Below are positions 17,516 to 24,789 of a stretch of 64,000 nt of DNA, in pieces (position 1 is the first letter of the stretch; each line of letters opens with the position of its first letter). The translations under genes and the position numbers were made by a program. Source of the stretch: Thermosediminibacter oceani DSM 16646. Its GTDB lineage: Bacteria; Bacillota; Thermosediminibacteria; Thermosediminibacterales; Thermosediminibacteraceae. The stretch spans positions 62,001 through 126,000 of the forward strand of contig NC_014377.1 in NCBI RefSeq assembly GCF_000144645.1, read 5' to 3'. A model generated the notes under the pieces. That model had not been told where the DNA came from, did no database searches, and saw nothing but the letters and a program-made list of their open reading frames with translations.

Positions 17516-17547
17516 TCTCCAAAATTAGGGGGTCAAGGCGTTTTCAT

Positions 17548-17697
17548 GTTACTAGCTTACCTATGAGGGGTTGAAACATAATATCCCTATCAGTATACAT
17601 TTCAGGGAGTTCTAGTTACTAGCTTACCTATGAGGGGTTGAAACATGAATCAGGAAAATACTTCACTCCCACCAAAAACAGTTACTAACCTACCTAT
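17548..17697 (+). CRISPR. distal CRISPR block: repeats 71-72 and the left half of repeat 73
   Basis: After the IS3 element two intact repeats (17548-17577 and 17615-17644) enclose spacer 71 (37 nt), and spacer 72 (36 nt) follows. At 17681 a further repeat starts as GTTACTAACCTACCTAT and then stops matching. Its other half is found 1.6 kb away at 19279, beyond an IS110 element. This is the oldest, leader-distal part of the array. Confidence 0.92.
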
Positions 17698-17807
17698 CCT
17701 GAAAATAATGATCCGCAAAAAGGCAATAAAAAACTAAGCCCATACATAATGTAAAAATATGGGATAAATATGAATCTATATATGCGTAATAACAAATCTC
17801 AAAATAG

Positions 17808-19028
17808 TTAAGACACCATCGTTTCGACCGTAACCTTCAACCCTAAAGACTCAAGCTTCTTCAAAGACTGCCGGATGACCATATTGCGCCTTTTCTCTTC
17901 GTAAAAATTCGGACCTAATTCAATATAAGGTTGCCTTCGCTTGAGAATATGATAAACTATAGTTAGGATGCTGTTAGCTACCGCAACCGCTGCTCGATTC
18001 GATCCTCTTCGGGCAGCGATGCGGTGGTATTGACTTGAAAGATAAGTATCTTTTGCTCTGGAGGCGGCCCGGGCAGCTTCTACAAGAGCGCTACGCAACT
18101 TCTTGTTTCCCTTTCGGGTCCTGGCGGACTTTCGTTTACCGGCGCTTTCATTCTGACCTGGACACAGCCCCGCCCATGAACACAAATGAGCGGCGGAGGG
18201 GAACTGATCCATATTGGTTCCGATTTCAGCAATTATCTGTTCAGCATTCCTTCTTCCCACTCCTGGAATCGTATCCAGCAGTGCCAGGTCCTCTTCAAAA
18301 GGGAGCATTCGATTTTTAATTTCTTCATCCAATCTTTCTATTTCTTCATCGAGGTAATCAATATGTCTCAACTGTATTTCCAGCATCTTTCTCTGGTGAT
18401 AATTAATAAATCCTTTTAAAGCGCGCTTTAGATCTTCCTTTTTATTCTTTAACTTACCATGAGAAAGCTCTGCCAGGATTTCGGGGTCATCTACACCGCT
18501 GATGAGAGCTTCCAGTATAGAGTGACTGGACATGCCGTTAATATCGGAGACCACCGAAGACAGCTTGATATTGGCTCCTTCGAGCACTTTCTGGATGCGG
18601 TTAAGCTCCCTTGAGCGCTCTTCAACGAGGCTGTGCCTGTAACGGACAAGTTCGCGAAGCTCCCTTTGCTCTCTGTCGGGGACGAAGCTGCCTTTTAAAA
18701 GGCCGTGGCGGAGTAGACTAGCAATCCATTCAGCATCCTTGACATCGGTTTTTCTGCCAGGCACATTTTTAATATGCTTTGCATTGACAAGGAGGATATT
18801 AATATTCTCAAGCTCCAGCAGGTTGTAGATAGGCTTCCAGAAAGAACCGGTGCTTTCCATGGCGACGACAGTACATCCTTTGTTTTTAATGAATTCCTTT
18901 AGAGCAATCAGGTCATCGGTCATAGTTGAAAAAGAGCGAATTTCCTTACCATCGGGAGTAATTACACAAGCCACGACGCTCTTTTTATGAACGTCCAGGC
19001 CGCAGACGTGAGAATACACTACATCCAT
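17808..19028 (-). CDS. IS110-family transposase (DEDD/serine bridge recombinase)
   Basis: A 406-aa transposase. The N-terminal RuvC-like DEDD domain shows GLDVHKKS (D12), [11 protein letters not shown] (E58) and KTDVKDAEW (D94 and D97 region). The C-terminal Transposase_20 part shows [20 protein letters not shown] and [21 protein letters not shown], including the serine region. It appears complete. The family moves through an RNA-guided, bridge-RNA mechanism. This copy is intact while its target, a CRISPR repeat, is still recognisable. It could be active, which the sequence alone cannot show. Confidence 0.93.
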   Translation of the reverse strand: MDVVYSHVCGLDVHKKSVVACVITPDGKEIRSFSTMTDDLIALKEFIKNKGCTVVAMESTGSFWKPIYNLLELENINILLVNAKHIKNVPGRKTDVKDAEWIASLLRHGLLKGSFVPDREQRELRELVRYRHSLVEERSRELNRIQKVLEGANIKLSSVVSDINGMSSHSILEALISGVDDPEILAELSHGKLKNKKEDLKRALKGFINYHQRKMLEIQLRHIDYLDEEIERLDEEIKNRMLPFEEDLALLDTIPGVGRRNAEQIIAEIGTNMDQFPSAAHLCSWAGLCPGQNESAGKRKSARTRKGNKKLRSALVEAARAASRAKDTYLSSQYHRIAARRGSNRAAVAVANSILTIVYHILKRRQPYIELGPNFYEEKRRNMVIRQSLKKLESLGLKVTVETMVS

Positions 19029-19274
19029 AAAAGCAACTCCTTAGCGGCTTTAATATTGAAGGGCTGGTGCAACAACCATAAATAGTTATTCTATCCTGCG
19101 TGCTTCCCGTAACGGGAGCAACAATCTGTGGTGCACCTGGTCGTTGGGGTCTGTCTATAAGTCGGGCTCGAAGCACCAAGGTAAGAACGACCTGCCTTCG
19201 CCAGCCGCTATACTGATTATATCATGAAAGTGCATTTTCATCCTCTGATGGTGCCGCTTTTGCGGCATGGGAGT
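19029..19274 (-). ncRNA. candidate bridge RNA region of the first IS110 element
   Basis: This non-coding end of the element lies upstream of the transposase, where IS110-group elements encode the bridge RNA. It is rich in nested stems: AGCGGCT (19043-19049) with AGCCGCT (19203-19209); TCCCGT with ACGGGA (19105-19117); and GGTCGTT (19139-19145) with AACGACC (19186-19192), closing a 40-base loop that could hold guide sequence. The loop includes GTCTAT, which also occurs at the element end (GAGTCTAT). Transcription ends and guide pairing were not tested. Confidence 0.45.
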
Positions 19275-19278
19275 CTAT

Positions 19279-19356
19279 GAGGGATTGAAACGAGTTATGT
19301 CGACCGCATATGTCACTGCAAAAGTGTTGTTTCTAGCCTACCCATCAGGGATTCAT
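19279..19356 (+). CRISPR. array terminus: right half of repeat 73, spacer 73, degenerate last repeat
   Basis: GAGGGATTGAAAC (19279-19291) is the right half of the repeat split by the IS110 element. It is followed by a 37-nt spacer (19292-19328) and then by a decayed repeat starting GTTTCTAGCCTACCCAT (19329-19356), which matches the consensus at about 22 of 27 positions. A degenerate final repeat is normal at the trailer end. The array therefore once ended here, giving 74 repeats and 73 spacers. Confidence 0.8.
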
Positions 19357-19466
19357 CTTTGATACCAAATACAAAGCGCCTACAAGACAATATGTTTTTA
19401 ACGGTTATCACTGGCATGATTGCTATTATCGTACTAAATGGTTTATGTTTTGAAGTTAGATTTACA
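19357..19466. other. short gap without recognised features
   Basis: About 110 AT-rich bases between the end of the old array and the copied ABC-transporter fragment. I see no gene, repeat or clear promoter here. Confidence 0.5.
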
Positions 19467-19596
19467 CGGTAGATCTTTCAAAAGCAATGCTCTTTGGGAC
19501 GAGCTTTGATTGATTCAAGGCTCTTAATTTTATTTTTAGGAGGATATTGCGATGTAAATGTCGAAGAAAGAAAGCACAATTGCAGGTGGTGGTCTT
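19467..19596 (+). pseudogene. copied 3' end of an ABC-transporter ATPase gene plus start of the following short frame
   Basis: About 128 bases match 34290-34416 at roughly 80%. They cover the last codons of the YnjD-like ATPase (here DLSKAMLFGTSFD, there DFSKAILFRTGFD, each followed by a stop), the intergenic spacer with its ribosome-binding site, and a small frame (here MSKKESTIAGGG, there MSKKKRIIAGGG). Substitutions in the IAGGG codons are at third positions, so this frame was once under protein-level selection. The motif resembles the N-terminus of an FAD/NAD-binding protein. The copy ends at the cas6 start. Confidence 0.7.
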
Positions 19597-20370
19597 ATGA
19601 GGATGAAGCTTACCTTTAACTCCGAAAGCCCGGTGGCGCTCCCCATACACTACAACCACATAATCCAGGGGATGATTTATTCAAACCTGACGCAGGAATT
19701 CGCAGAATTCATGCACGAGGACGGTTTTCCCTGGGGAAAGCGAAGGTTCAAGCTCTTTACCTTTTCCAGGCTCGAGGGTAAGTTCAGGATGGTGGAAGGC
19801 GGCAGGATCGAGTTCGAACCACCCTTCAGCTTTATTGTATCGTCGCCATTAGAGCGCTTCCTGCGGGAGCTGGCTGGAGGTCTTTTGAAGAACGATGATC
19901 TTTCCCTAGCAGGCCGACGCGTAGTGCTGGAAAATGTGACGGTTCACGCCGCTGTGGAAGATCACGATTTAGGCGACAGGATAAAAATAAACATGCTCTC
20001 GCCGGTGGTAGCTTACAAAACCCTGGTTGAGGGCGGGAAAAAGAGGACGCTGTACCTTACCCCACTGCAGGAGGAATTTGGAGAACTCCTGAAAAACAAC
20101 CTGCTGAAAAAATATGCGGTACTGACCGGACAAGAGCCGGGTGAACGGAAGTTCGAGATAAAGCCTGCTTTCCCTTTGAGCGAAAAGCACTGCAAGATAA
20201 TAAAGTATAAGGATGTCATAATAAAGGGATGGATGGGCGTATACACACTCAGGGGAGACCCGGCTCTATTGAAAATAGCCTACGATGCTGGGCTTGGCAG
20301 CAAAAATTCCCAGGGTTTCGGGTGCTTCGAGATTCTGGAAGGGCTCAAAAGACGATCTGGAGCTATCTAG
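19597..20370 (+). CDS. cas6: second Cas6-family endoribonuclease, orphan
   Basis: A 257-aa Cas6 with the C-terminal glycine-rich loop GLGSKNSQGFG and the same N-terminal pattern as the first copy (FMHEDG with a likely catalytic H at residue 40, then KRRFKLFTFSRL). No other cas gene is near it. It is cut off from the main locus by the array and two IS elements. The start is unsettled. ATG 19558 lies in the duplicated transporter scrap and has AGGAGG 14 bases away. I use ATG 19597, where family similarity begins. A 17-codon TTG frame with the well-spaced AGGAGG (19547-19600) ends in ATGA over this start, so coupling is possible. It could process this array, serve a lost type III or I system, or be a relic. 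Confidence 0.85.
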   Translation: MRMKLTFNSESPVALPIHYNHIIQGMIYSNLTQEFAEFMHEDGFPWGKRRFKLFTFSRLEGKFRMVEGGRIEFEPPFSFIVSSPLERFLRELAGGLLKNDDLSLAGRRVVLENVTVHAAVEDHDLGDRIKINMLSPVVAYKTLVEGGKKRTLYLTPLQEEFGELLKNNLLKKYAVLTGQEPGERKFEIKPAFPLSEKHCKIIKYKDVIIKGWMGVYTLRGDPALLKIAYDAGLGSKNSQGFGCFEILEGLKRRSGAI

Positions 20371-20453
20371 TTTCCGGCGCCGCCGTTTTCCACCGGAATT
20401 TTCACAGCGAATTTTCCGTTTGCCCACTACTGTTTTTTCCTAAAAACCCAATA

Positions 20454-20487
20454 AAAAAGGCCGGGGTTAACCACCCGGCTTTTTTTG
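20454..20487 (+). terminator. intrinsic terminator after the second cas6
   Basis: GCCGGG (20460-20465) pairs with CCCGGC (20474-20479) around an 8-base loop. A-rich sequence lies before it and seven T follow. It closes the orphan cas6 transcript and could work in both directions. Confidence 0.85.
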
Positions 20488-20599
20488 GCTGTTCCAGCTT
20501 TATGTAGAAATTTTGGCGGTATACTAAAAGATTCATTCAAAGGTTTTCACGCTACACCTCAAAAAACTTGCTATTATACCGGTATCAATTGAATTGCCA

Positions 20600-20935
20600 T
20601 TATTGATACAATAAAAATCCCGATAGTGCTACTATAATAGCGGCAGAGAAACCGATTATAATGAAAAGCCCCTGTATTTTGAAATACGCGGTCAGTTCCT
20701 TAATGAGTAATACCATATCCTGTTCGTTATACTCCTGAGATAATGCTATGCTTTTAGCGTATTTTCTGGCACCTAGTAATTTAATTCCTAAAATTAGCGT
20801 TATTACCCCGGGTAAAGCGCCAATAACGTATGCAAAAAGTCCTATGATCGCCTCAATGGCTCCCGCAATTGTTGTGACCCATCCAACAATTCCTACCCAT
20901 GTGCAAAGTTCATCCAGCTTCTGTTTTAAATTCAT
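20600..20935 (-). CDS. small two-helix membrane protein, DUF5362-like
   Basis: A 111-aa protein with two hydrophobic segments, one near residues 15-50 (WVGIVGWVTTIAGAIEAIIG then YVIGALPGVITLILGIKLLG) and one at the C-terminus (GLFIIIGFSAAIIVALSGFLL). Between them is a soluble stretch rich in charged residues (YNEQDMVLLIKELTAYFK). This layout resembles the DUF5362 family, whose function is unknown. The start has a good AGGAGG site. It stands alone between the cas6 terminator and an IS110 element, and neighbours give no hint of its role. Confidence 0.65.
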   Translation of the reverse strand: MNLKQKLDELCTWVGIVGWVTTIAGAIEAIIGLFAYVIGALPGVITLILGIKLLGARKYAKSIALSQEYNEQDMVLLIKELTAYFKIQGLFIIIGFSAAIIVALSGFLLYQ

Positions 20936-21050
20936 ATAATTCCTCCTTGTACAATATAGTTAGCTTTAATAATGTAATTAAGGGTCATTCAAAGTTTCTT
21001 GACAACCACACAGGAATTCTGATAAAACTTAGCTAATATTTCTCGTAGCG

Positions 21051-21219
21051 GCAGGGGACTTCGATCTTCCTCCTTGGGAAGCTCTTTCGCTGTCCCGAAA
21101 TTAAGAGTGAAGCCCCTCCTCTATGAGATGTCTCGAATGAGCACGTTGCGGATGTAGCTTGCTGCATGCCTCGAGTTACGCGCAAGGTTGAGACTTATAG
21201 AGGATTGCGGGAACCCTGC
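21051..21219 (+). ncRNA. candidate bridge RNA of the second IS110 element
   Basis: The non-coding left end can fold into nested stems: GCAGGG (21051-21056) with CCCTGC (21214-21219), and inside it CCTCTAT (21118-21124) with ATAGAGG (21197-21203), plus local hairpins. Its position upstream of an IS110-type transposase is where IS110-group bridge RNAs are encoded. IS1111-like elements usually place theirs downstream, but here there is no room downstream. The exact ends are unknown. Confidence 0.42.
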
Positions 21220-21248
21220 CTAATTCAGTGAAAGCGAGGATGTAAATC

Positions 21249-22472
21249 ATGTTCTATGGCGGTATTGATGTGGCTAAACACAGTCACGAAGTATGCCTCG
21301 TAAACGACTCCGGTGATATAGTCTTAAAAATGCATCTAGACAATAACCATAAAGGAATGAATAAGCTTTTGCAGGCATTGGAAAGACTCGGTTTAAAGCC
21401 TGATGACGTAAAGTTCTGCTTAGAGGCTACCGGCCATTACTGGCTCCCTATCTACTGCTACCTCACTAACCAGGGATTTGAACTTCATGTCATCAATCCC
21501 ATTCAGTCGGATGCTTTGCGGAATCTCTATGTGCGTAAAACTAAAACCGACCAAAAAGATGCTCTGCTCCTTGCTGACTTGCTGCGATTGGGAAGAGCCC
21601 CCGAGACCAGACTCCCTTCCGAAACAACCCTCAAATTGCAGTCGCTCTCCCGACTCCGCTTTGAGTTCGTACGCCAGGTCGGTGGCCTTAAGAACAGGGT
21701 GCTTGGTATTTTGGATAGGATTTTCCCTGAATACCCAGACTGCTTCTCCGATGTGTTTATCCGGACTTCAAGGGAGCTGCTTAAATCTTACCCGGAGCCG
21801 GAAGAATTAGCCGAAGTGGACCTTTCAGAGTTATCTGCTTTCCTGAAAGAACATTCCCGCGGTCGGTTCGGTGAAGAAAGAGCTAAAAAGATTCAATCTC
21901 TGGCTAAGGGGACCTTCGGTATCACCATGGCTTTAGACGCTTTCACATTACAGCTTCGTTTGTTGGTTGAGCAAATTGAATTTATTGAAGAACAGATAAA
22001 GGTTATTGAAGATGCAATTAACGAGGTTATGGAGGAGCTTCGTCCTAGTAAGGATACCCCTTATCGCCACGTAATTGAAACTATTCCAGGTATTGGCCCT
22101 GTCCTGGCTGCCGCAATTATCGGTGAGATAGGTGATATTTCTCGTTTCCCTAACCCCCGGGCTCTCGTAGCTTATGCCGGTTTAGATGCTACAGTCAGGG
22201 CTTCAGGATTGTTTGAGGGTACTCGTAACCGTATGTCTAAACGCGGTTCCCCTGTTTTAAGAAACAGCTTGTGGTTAGCCGCTGTTTCAGCCCGCCGTTT
22301 TAACCCGGAGTTGAGGGCTTATTATGAGCAAAAACGCAGCCAGGGAAAGCACTCGAATGTTGCTACAGGAGCCGTTGCAAGAAAACTTGTTCACCTGATC
22401 TACTCTCTCTGGAAGGATAACCGGCCGTATGACCCGGATTATCAATGGTCTCCTCCCGGCAAAAATGCGTGA
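21249..22472 (+). CDS. IS110-family transposase
   Basis: A 407-aa transposase with a DEDD RuvC-like N-terminus (GGIDVAKHSHEVCL; CLEATGHYW; TKTDQKDALLLADLL) and a Transposase_20 C-terminus (IETIPGIGPVLAAAIIGEIGDI; YAGLDATVRASG). A coiled-coil linker (LLVEQIEFIEEQIKVIEDAINEVMEEL) connects the two halves, typical of the family. It is complete. AGCGAGG lies before the ATG. The protein differs clearly from the other IS110 transposase here, so the two insertions are independent events. Confidence 0.93.
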   Translation: MFYGGIDVAKHSHEVCLVNDSGDIVLKMHLDNNHKGMNKLLQALERLGLKPDDVKFCLEATGHYWLPIYCYLTNQGFELHVINPIQSDALRNLYVRKTKTDQKDALLLADLLRLGRAPETRLPSETTLKLQSLSRLRFEFVRQVGGLKNRVLGILDRIFPEYPDCFSDVFIRTSRELLKSYPEPEELAEVDLSELSAFLKEHSRGRFGEERAKKIQSLAKGTFGITMALDAFTLQLRLLVEQIEFIEEQIKVIEDAINEVMEELRPSKDTPYRHVIETIPGIGPVLAAAIIGEIGDISRFPNPRALVAYAGLDATVRASGLFEGTRNRMSKRGSPVLRNSLWLAAVSARRFNPELRAYYEQKRSQGKHSNVATGAVARKLVHLIYSLWKDNRPYDPDYQWSPPGKNA

Positions 22473-22500
22473 ACAGAATTTCTATGTGATTGTCAAGAAA

Positions 22501-22876
22501 TTTTTGCTCTAGCCTATTGACTTTTCATAGCACGTCTTAAATAACAATAGATAACCCTTAGTGCGTCACCTTATTAAAACAAAAATTACCTTTAAAATAT
22601 ACAAACACATACTACTTGTCAACTGTTAATTTTATGATAGTTCCGGAGTTAACGGCTGCGGGGTTTTTTATGTAGCAAAAATCATAGCATCTCCCCACGG
22701 AAATTGCTACATCCATAAAATGTCATATTGAGCTAATAAGATAAAGGTAGTTCGCAAAGAGGATATTTTTTGATTTTGGCGAAATATTTTATCAATAATA
22801 AACAACACGAGCAAACAGGGAGCCTAGGGGTTGCTCCTTGCGGAACTGGATAAATCAAAACTGGAAGGAAAGAAAT
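22501..22876. other. intergenic region ahead of tusA
   Basis: About 375 AT-rich bases after the IS110 element. I see no credible gene. CTCTAGCCTATTGA near 22507 faintly recalls the CRISPR repeat but is too short to call. GCTGCGGGGTTTTTTA near 22654 is a possible remnant of a terminator without a clear stem. A promoter for tusA should lie here but none could be assigned. Confidence 0.4.
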
Positions 22877-23107
22877 ATGACAGAATACCTGATAGATTCG
22901 TTGGGAGATATGTGCCCCGTGCCTAATCTCAAGGTGCAGGCTAAAATAAAAAAGCTGCGGCCGGGGGATCGCATAGTCATCCTCACAGACCACAGCTGTG
23001 CGGTTACCACGATTGTCGACGAGATGAAGAGAAAAAGGCTTAAGACAAAAGTGGAAGAAGTGGAAAACGGAGTGTGGCGGGTTGTGATAAGCATGGCAGC
23101 CCGCTAA
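22877..23107 (+). CDS. TusA/SirA-family sulfur carrier (TsuB-like)
   Basis: A 76-aa TusA-fold protein with the signature CPVPNL (catalytic cysteine near residue 13 in DSLGDMCPVPNLKVQAKIKKL). Such proteins carry sulfur as a cysteine persulfide. In bacteria with YeeE/YedE thiosulfate importers a TusA-like partner (TsuB) is encoded next to the transporter, and such importers lie about 1 kb downstream here beyond a LysR gene. The ATG at 22877 has GGAAGGAAAG upstream. Its stop overlaps the end of the convergent LysR gene by 4 bases. Confidence 0.88.
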   Translation: MTEYLIDSLGDMCPVPNLKVQAKIKKLRPGDRIVILTDHSCAVTTIVDEMKRKRLKTKVEEVENGVWRVVISMAAR

Positions 23108-24006
23108 CAAAAACCCCGGTTCGGAGTATGCATGAATTTTATAAAAGCCTTGGCAGCCTGGCTCTTAACCTTCTCGCGCTTATAAGCCAGGTGGATCTTC
23201 TGGACCAGGGGTACGCCCTCGATTTTCAGGGCGACGAGGGTCTTGTTGTAAAGCTCCTTTCTTACGGCCAGCCTCGGCATTATGGAAATGCCGTGTCCTG
23301 CTTCCACGGCGGCCTTTATGGAGTCGGCACTGCTCAGTTCCATCACGATATTCAGCCTGCTTTTATCTATGCCTGCCTGCATAAGGCATTTTTCTATCAT
23401 CTGTCTTGTGCCGGAGCCGTCTTCGCGCATGATGATGGGCTGGCTAAGGAATTCCTCCGGGCTTAGGGTGTCTTTTCCATTCCAGGGTTCCCTGTTAGGG
23501 GCTATGACCACCATTTCGTCGCTGGCGATTTCGCTGGAGACGAAGTTTCCAATAGGCTTTTCTCCCTCGATAATCGCCACATCGATGGCGCCGTCCCTGA
23601 GTTCCTCCAGGATATACTTGCGGTTGCCGACTTTTAGCTTTATGTTGGTTTCGGGGTATTTTTCCTTAAATATAAAGATGCTGCAGGGCACCGCGTATCC
23701 GCCTACTATGGACGATGCTCCGACTATCAGGGTTCCGCTTATGGATGCCCTGAAATCCTCCATATTTTTCTCAAGGTCTTCATAAATCGATACAATCCGG
23801 CTTGCGTAGTCGTATAGTATTCTGCCGGCCTCGGTCAGCAATATGCCGCGGTTTGTCCTCTCTATCAGCTGGACCGAAAAGTGATTTTCCAGCTGTTTTA
23901 TCTGCTGGCTTAAAGCGGGCTGGGTGACGAAAAGGCGCTCCGCGGCCCTCGACAGGGATTGAGTTTCGGCAATGGCAATAAAGGATTTCAAGAGGTTTAT
24001 GTTCAT
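23104..24006 (-). CDS. LysR-family regulator (CysL/CysB-like)
   Basis: A 300-aa LysR regulator. It has an N-terminal winged helix-turn-helix (FIAIAETQSLSRAAERLFVTQPALSQQIKQLE, in family register) and a periplasmic-binding-like effector domain (about residues 90-290, with VGASSIVGGYAVP and EDGSGTRQMIEKC). It is divergent from the YeeE genes and convergent with tusA, so it most likely controls this sulfur cluster; its effector is unknown. I prefer the ATG at 24006 because AAGGGTGG sits 9 bases before it and overlaps the alternative GTG at 24018. Confidence 0.9.
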   Translation of the reverse strand: MNINLLKSFIAIAETQSLSRAAERLFVTQPALSQQIKQLENHFSVQLIERTNRGILLTEAGRILYDYASRIVSIYEDLEKNMEDFRASISGTLIVGASSIVGGYAVPCSIFIFKEKYPETNIKLKVGNRKYILEELRDGAIDVAIIEGEKPIGNFVSSEIASDEMVVIAPNREPWNGKDTLSPEEFLSQPIIMREDGSGTRQMIEKCLMQAGIDKSRLNIVMELSSADSIKAAVEAGHGISIMPRLAVRKELYNKTLVALKIEGVPLVQKIHLAYKREKVKSQAAKAFIKFMHTPNRGFC

Positions 24007-24123
24007 TTCGATTGCCACCCTTTTTTCCAGTTTTTCCAGATATAAGTTATTATTATAATAGCATAAAAGATAGTGATTTTACACTCTATGTGTTAAAATC
24101 TATAATTGAAAGTGGGAGTTAAA

Positions 24124-24765
24124 GTGAAAGAGAGCACAATAACTCGGAGGAAGAATCAGCTCCCCTATGCGATGGCGCTGCTTCTTACCCTCGTAATTTT
24201 CGGCATTTATCTTTCCCGAGCCGGAAAGATTCTGACCGTGAGGTGGATCTTTGGAATAGCTTTCGGCTTTGTTCTGCAGCGCTCCCGCTTTTGCTTTACG
24301 GCGGCCGTGAGGGACCCGATCCTGACGGGCAACACTTCCTTGTTCCGGGCGGTCATAATAGCCATCGCTGTCGCAATGGTGGGTTTTTCCTCCATTCAGT
24401 TTGCGGCGCACCTGTCTGGATATCCGGTGCCGGGCATGATAAAGCCCGCGGGCGTTCATACGCTGCTGGGGGGAATCATATTCGGCATAGGCGCTGTCTT
24501 GAGCGGAGGGTGTGCATCCGGCACCCTGATGCGGGTAGGAGAGGGACACCTCCTGAACTTGATCGCCCTTGTATTCTTCATAGCCGGTTCGGCGGCCGGC
24601 GCTTACCATTTCGGCTGGTTCAAGGAGCATATCATAAAGTCCGCACGGCCCGTATTTTTGCCGGATCTCATGGGGTGGGGTGCGGCCTTTTTCGGACAGC
24701 TGGCCTTACTGTTCATTCTGTACCGGCTTGCCCTCTGGTGGGACTACAAAAGCAGGGCGCAATAG
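24124..24765 (+). CDS. YeeE/YedE (TsuA-like) sulfur transporter, first half-protein
   Basis: A 213-aa membrane protein with the family's cysteine motifs, QRSRFCFTAAVRDP and LSGGCASGTLMRVGEG. In the TsuA thiosulfate importer conserved cysteines in the pore relay thiosulfate through the membrane. TsuA is a single longer chain. Here two consecutive half-size genes seem to make up the transporter. I chose GTG 24124 because GGGAG is 6 bases upstream; TTG 24106 is the alternative. The promoter should lie in the 100-bp AT-rich gap shared with the divergent LysR gene. Confidence 0.85.
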   Translation: MKESTITRRKNQLPYAMALLLTLVIFGIYLSRAGKILTVRWIFGIAFGFVLQRSRFCFTAAVRDPILTGNTSLFRAVIIAIAVAMVGFSSIQFAAHLSGYPVPGMIKPAGVHTLLGGIIFGIGAVLSGGCASGTLMRVGEGHLLNLIALVFFIAGSAAGAYHFGWFKEHIIKSARPVFLPDLMGWGAAFFGQLALLFILYRLALWWDYKSRAQ

Positions 24766-24789
24766 GCAGCCGGCACGGGGGGGTTAAAC

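Larger units (their letters stand above)
16173..17535 (+). mobile_element. IS3-family (IS150-like) element inserted in CRISPR spacer 70
   Basis: An IS3-type element lies between repeats 70 and 71. The inner ends are inverted repeats: TAGCCCCCTAAT on the left (16185-16196) and TGACCCCCTAAT on the right (complement of 17524-17535), both followed by TTGGAGA. AGGC occurs at 16169-16172 and again at 17536-17539. If that is the target duplication, the element begins at 16173 and the original spacer was 34 nt. The left end is less certain than the right. ACTTTTTCT at 16173 is the inverse of AGAAAAAGT at 16205, giving a stem over the left end. The second orf is broken, so the copy is probably dead. 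Confidence 0.85.
17694..19278 (-). mobile_element. IS110-family element inserted inside CRISPR repeat 73
   Basis: About 1.58 kb flanked by CTAT on both sides (17694-17697 and 19275-19278). Removing the element and one CTAT joins the 13 bases at 17681-17693 to GAGGGATTGAAAC (19279-19291). This restores a 30-bp CRISPR repeat with 27 of 30 positions matching the consensus. The boundaries are therefore fixed to within 4 bp. IS110 elements duplicate at most a short core (2 bp in the best-studied case) and usually lack terminal inverted repeats, which agrees. The transposase reads on the minus strand. A 245-base structured non-coding region lies upstream of it, and a CCCATA/TATGGG hairpin lies just past its stop. 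Confidence 0.88.
20995..22500 (+). mobile_element. second IS110-family element with 27-bp terminal inverted repeats
   Basis: About 1.5 kb bounded by inverted repeats that begin TTTCTTGACAA. The left copy is 20995-21021, the right is the complement of 22474-22500, and 24 of 27 positions match. Between the left repeat and the transposase lie 227 non-coding bases with long-range pairing. After the transposase there is almost nothing, only one base plus the right repeat. The transposase is intact. It is not a close copy of the IS110 element at 17.7 kb. Such clear inverted repeats are more typical of the IS1111 branch of the family. Confidence 0.85.

Noticed and set aside
19329-19356. A separate second CRISPR locus
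   Set aside because: The split repeat at 17681/19279 and exact spacer length show it is the end of the same array.
2413-19356. Prophage or integrative element carrying the CRISPR locus
   Set aside because: No integrase, phage structural gene or att-like repeat is visible; only IS elements.
22507-22525. Another degenerate CRISPR repeat after the second IS110 element
   Set aside because: The resemblance covers about ten bases only, with no spacer-length partner.
22733-23110. Minus-strand frame over tusA
   Set aside because: Shadow of the clearly recognisable TusA gene.
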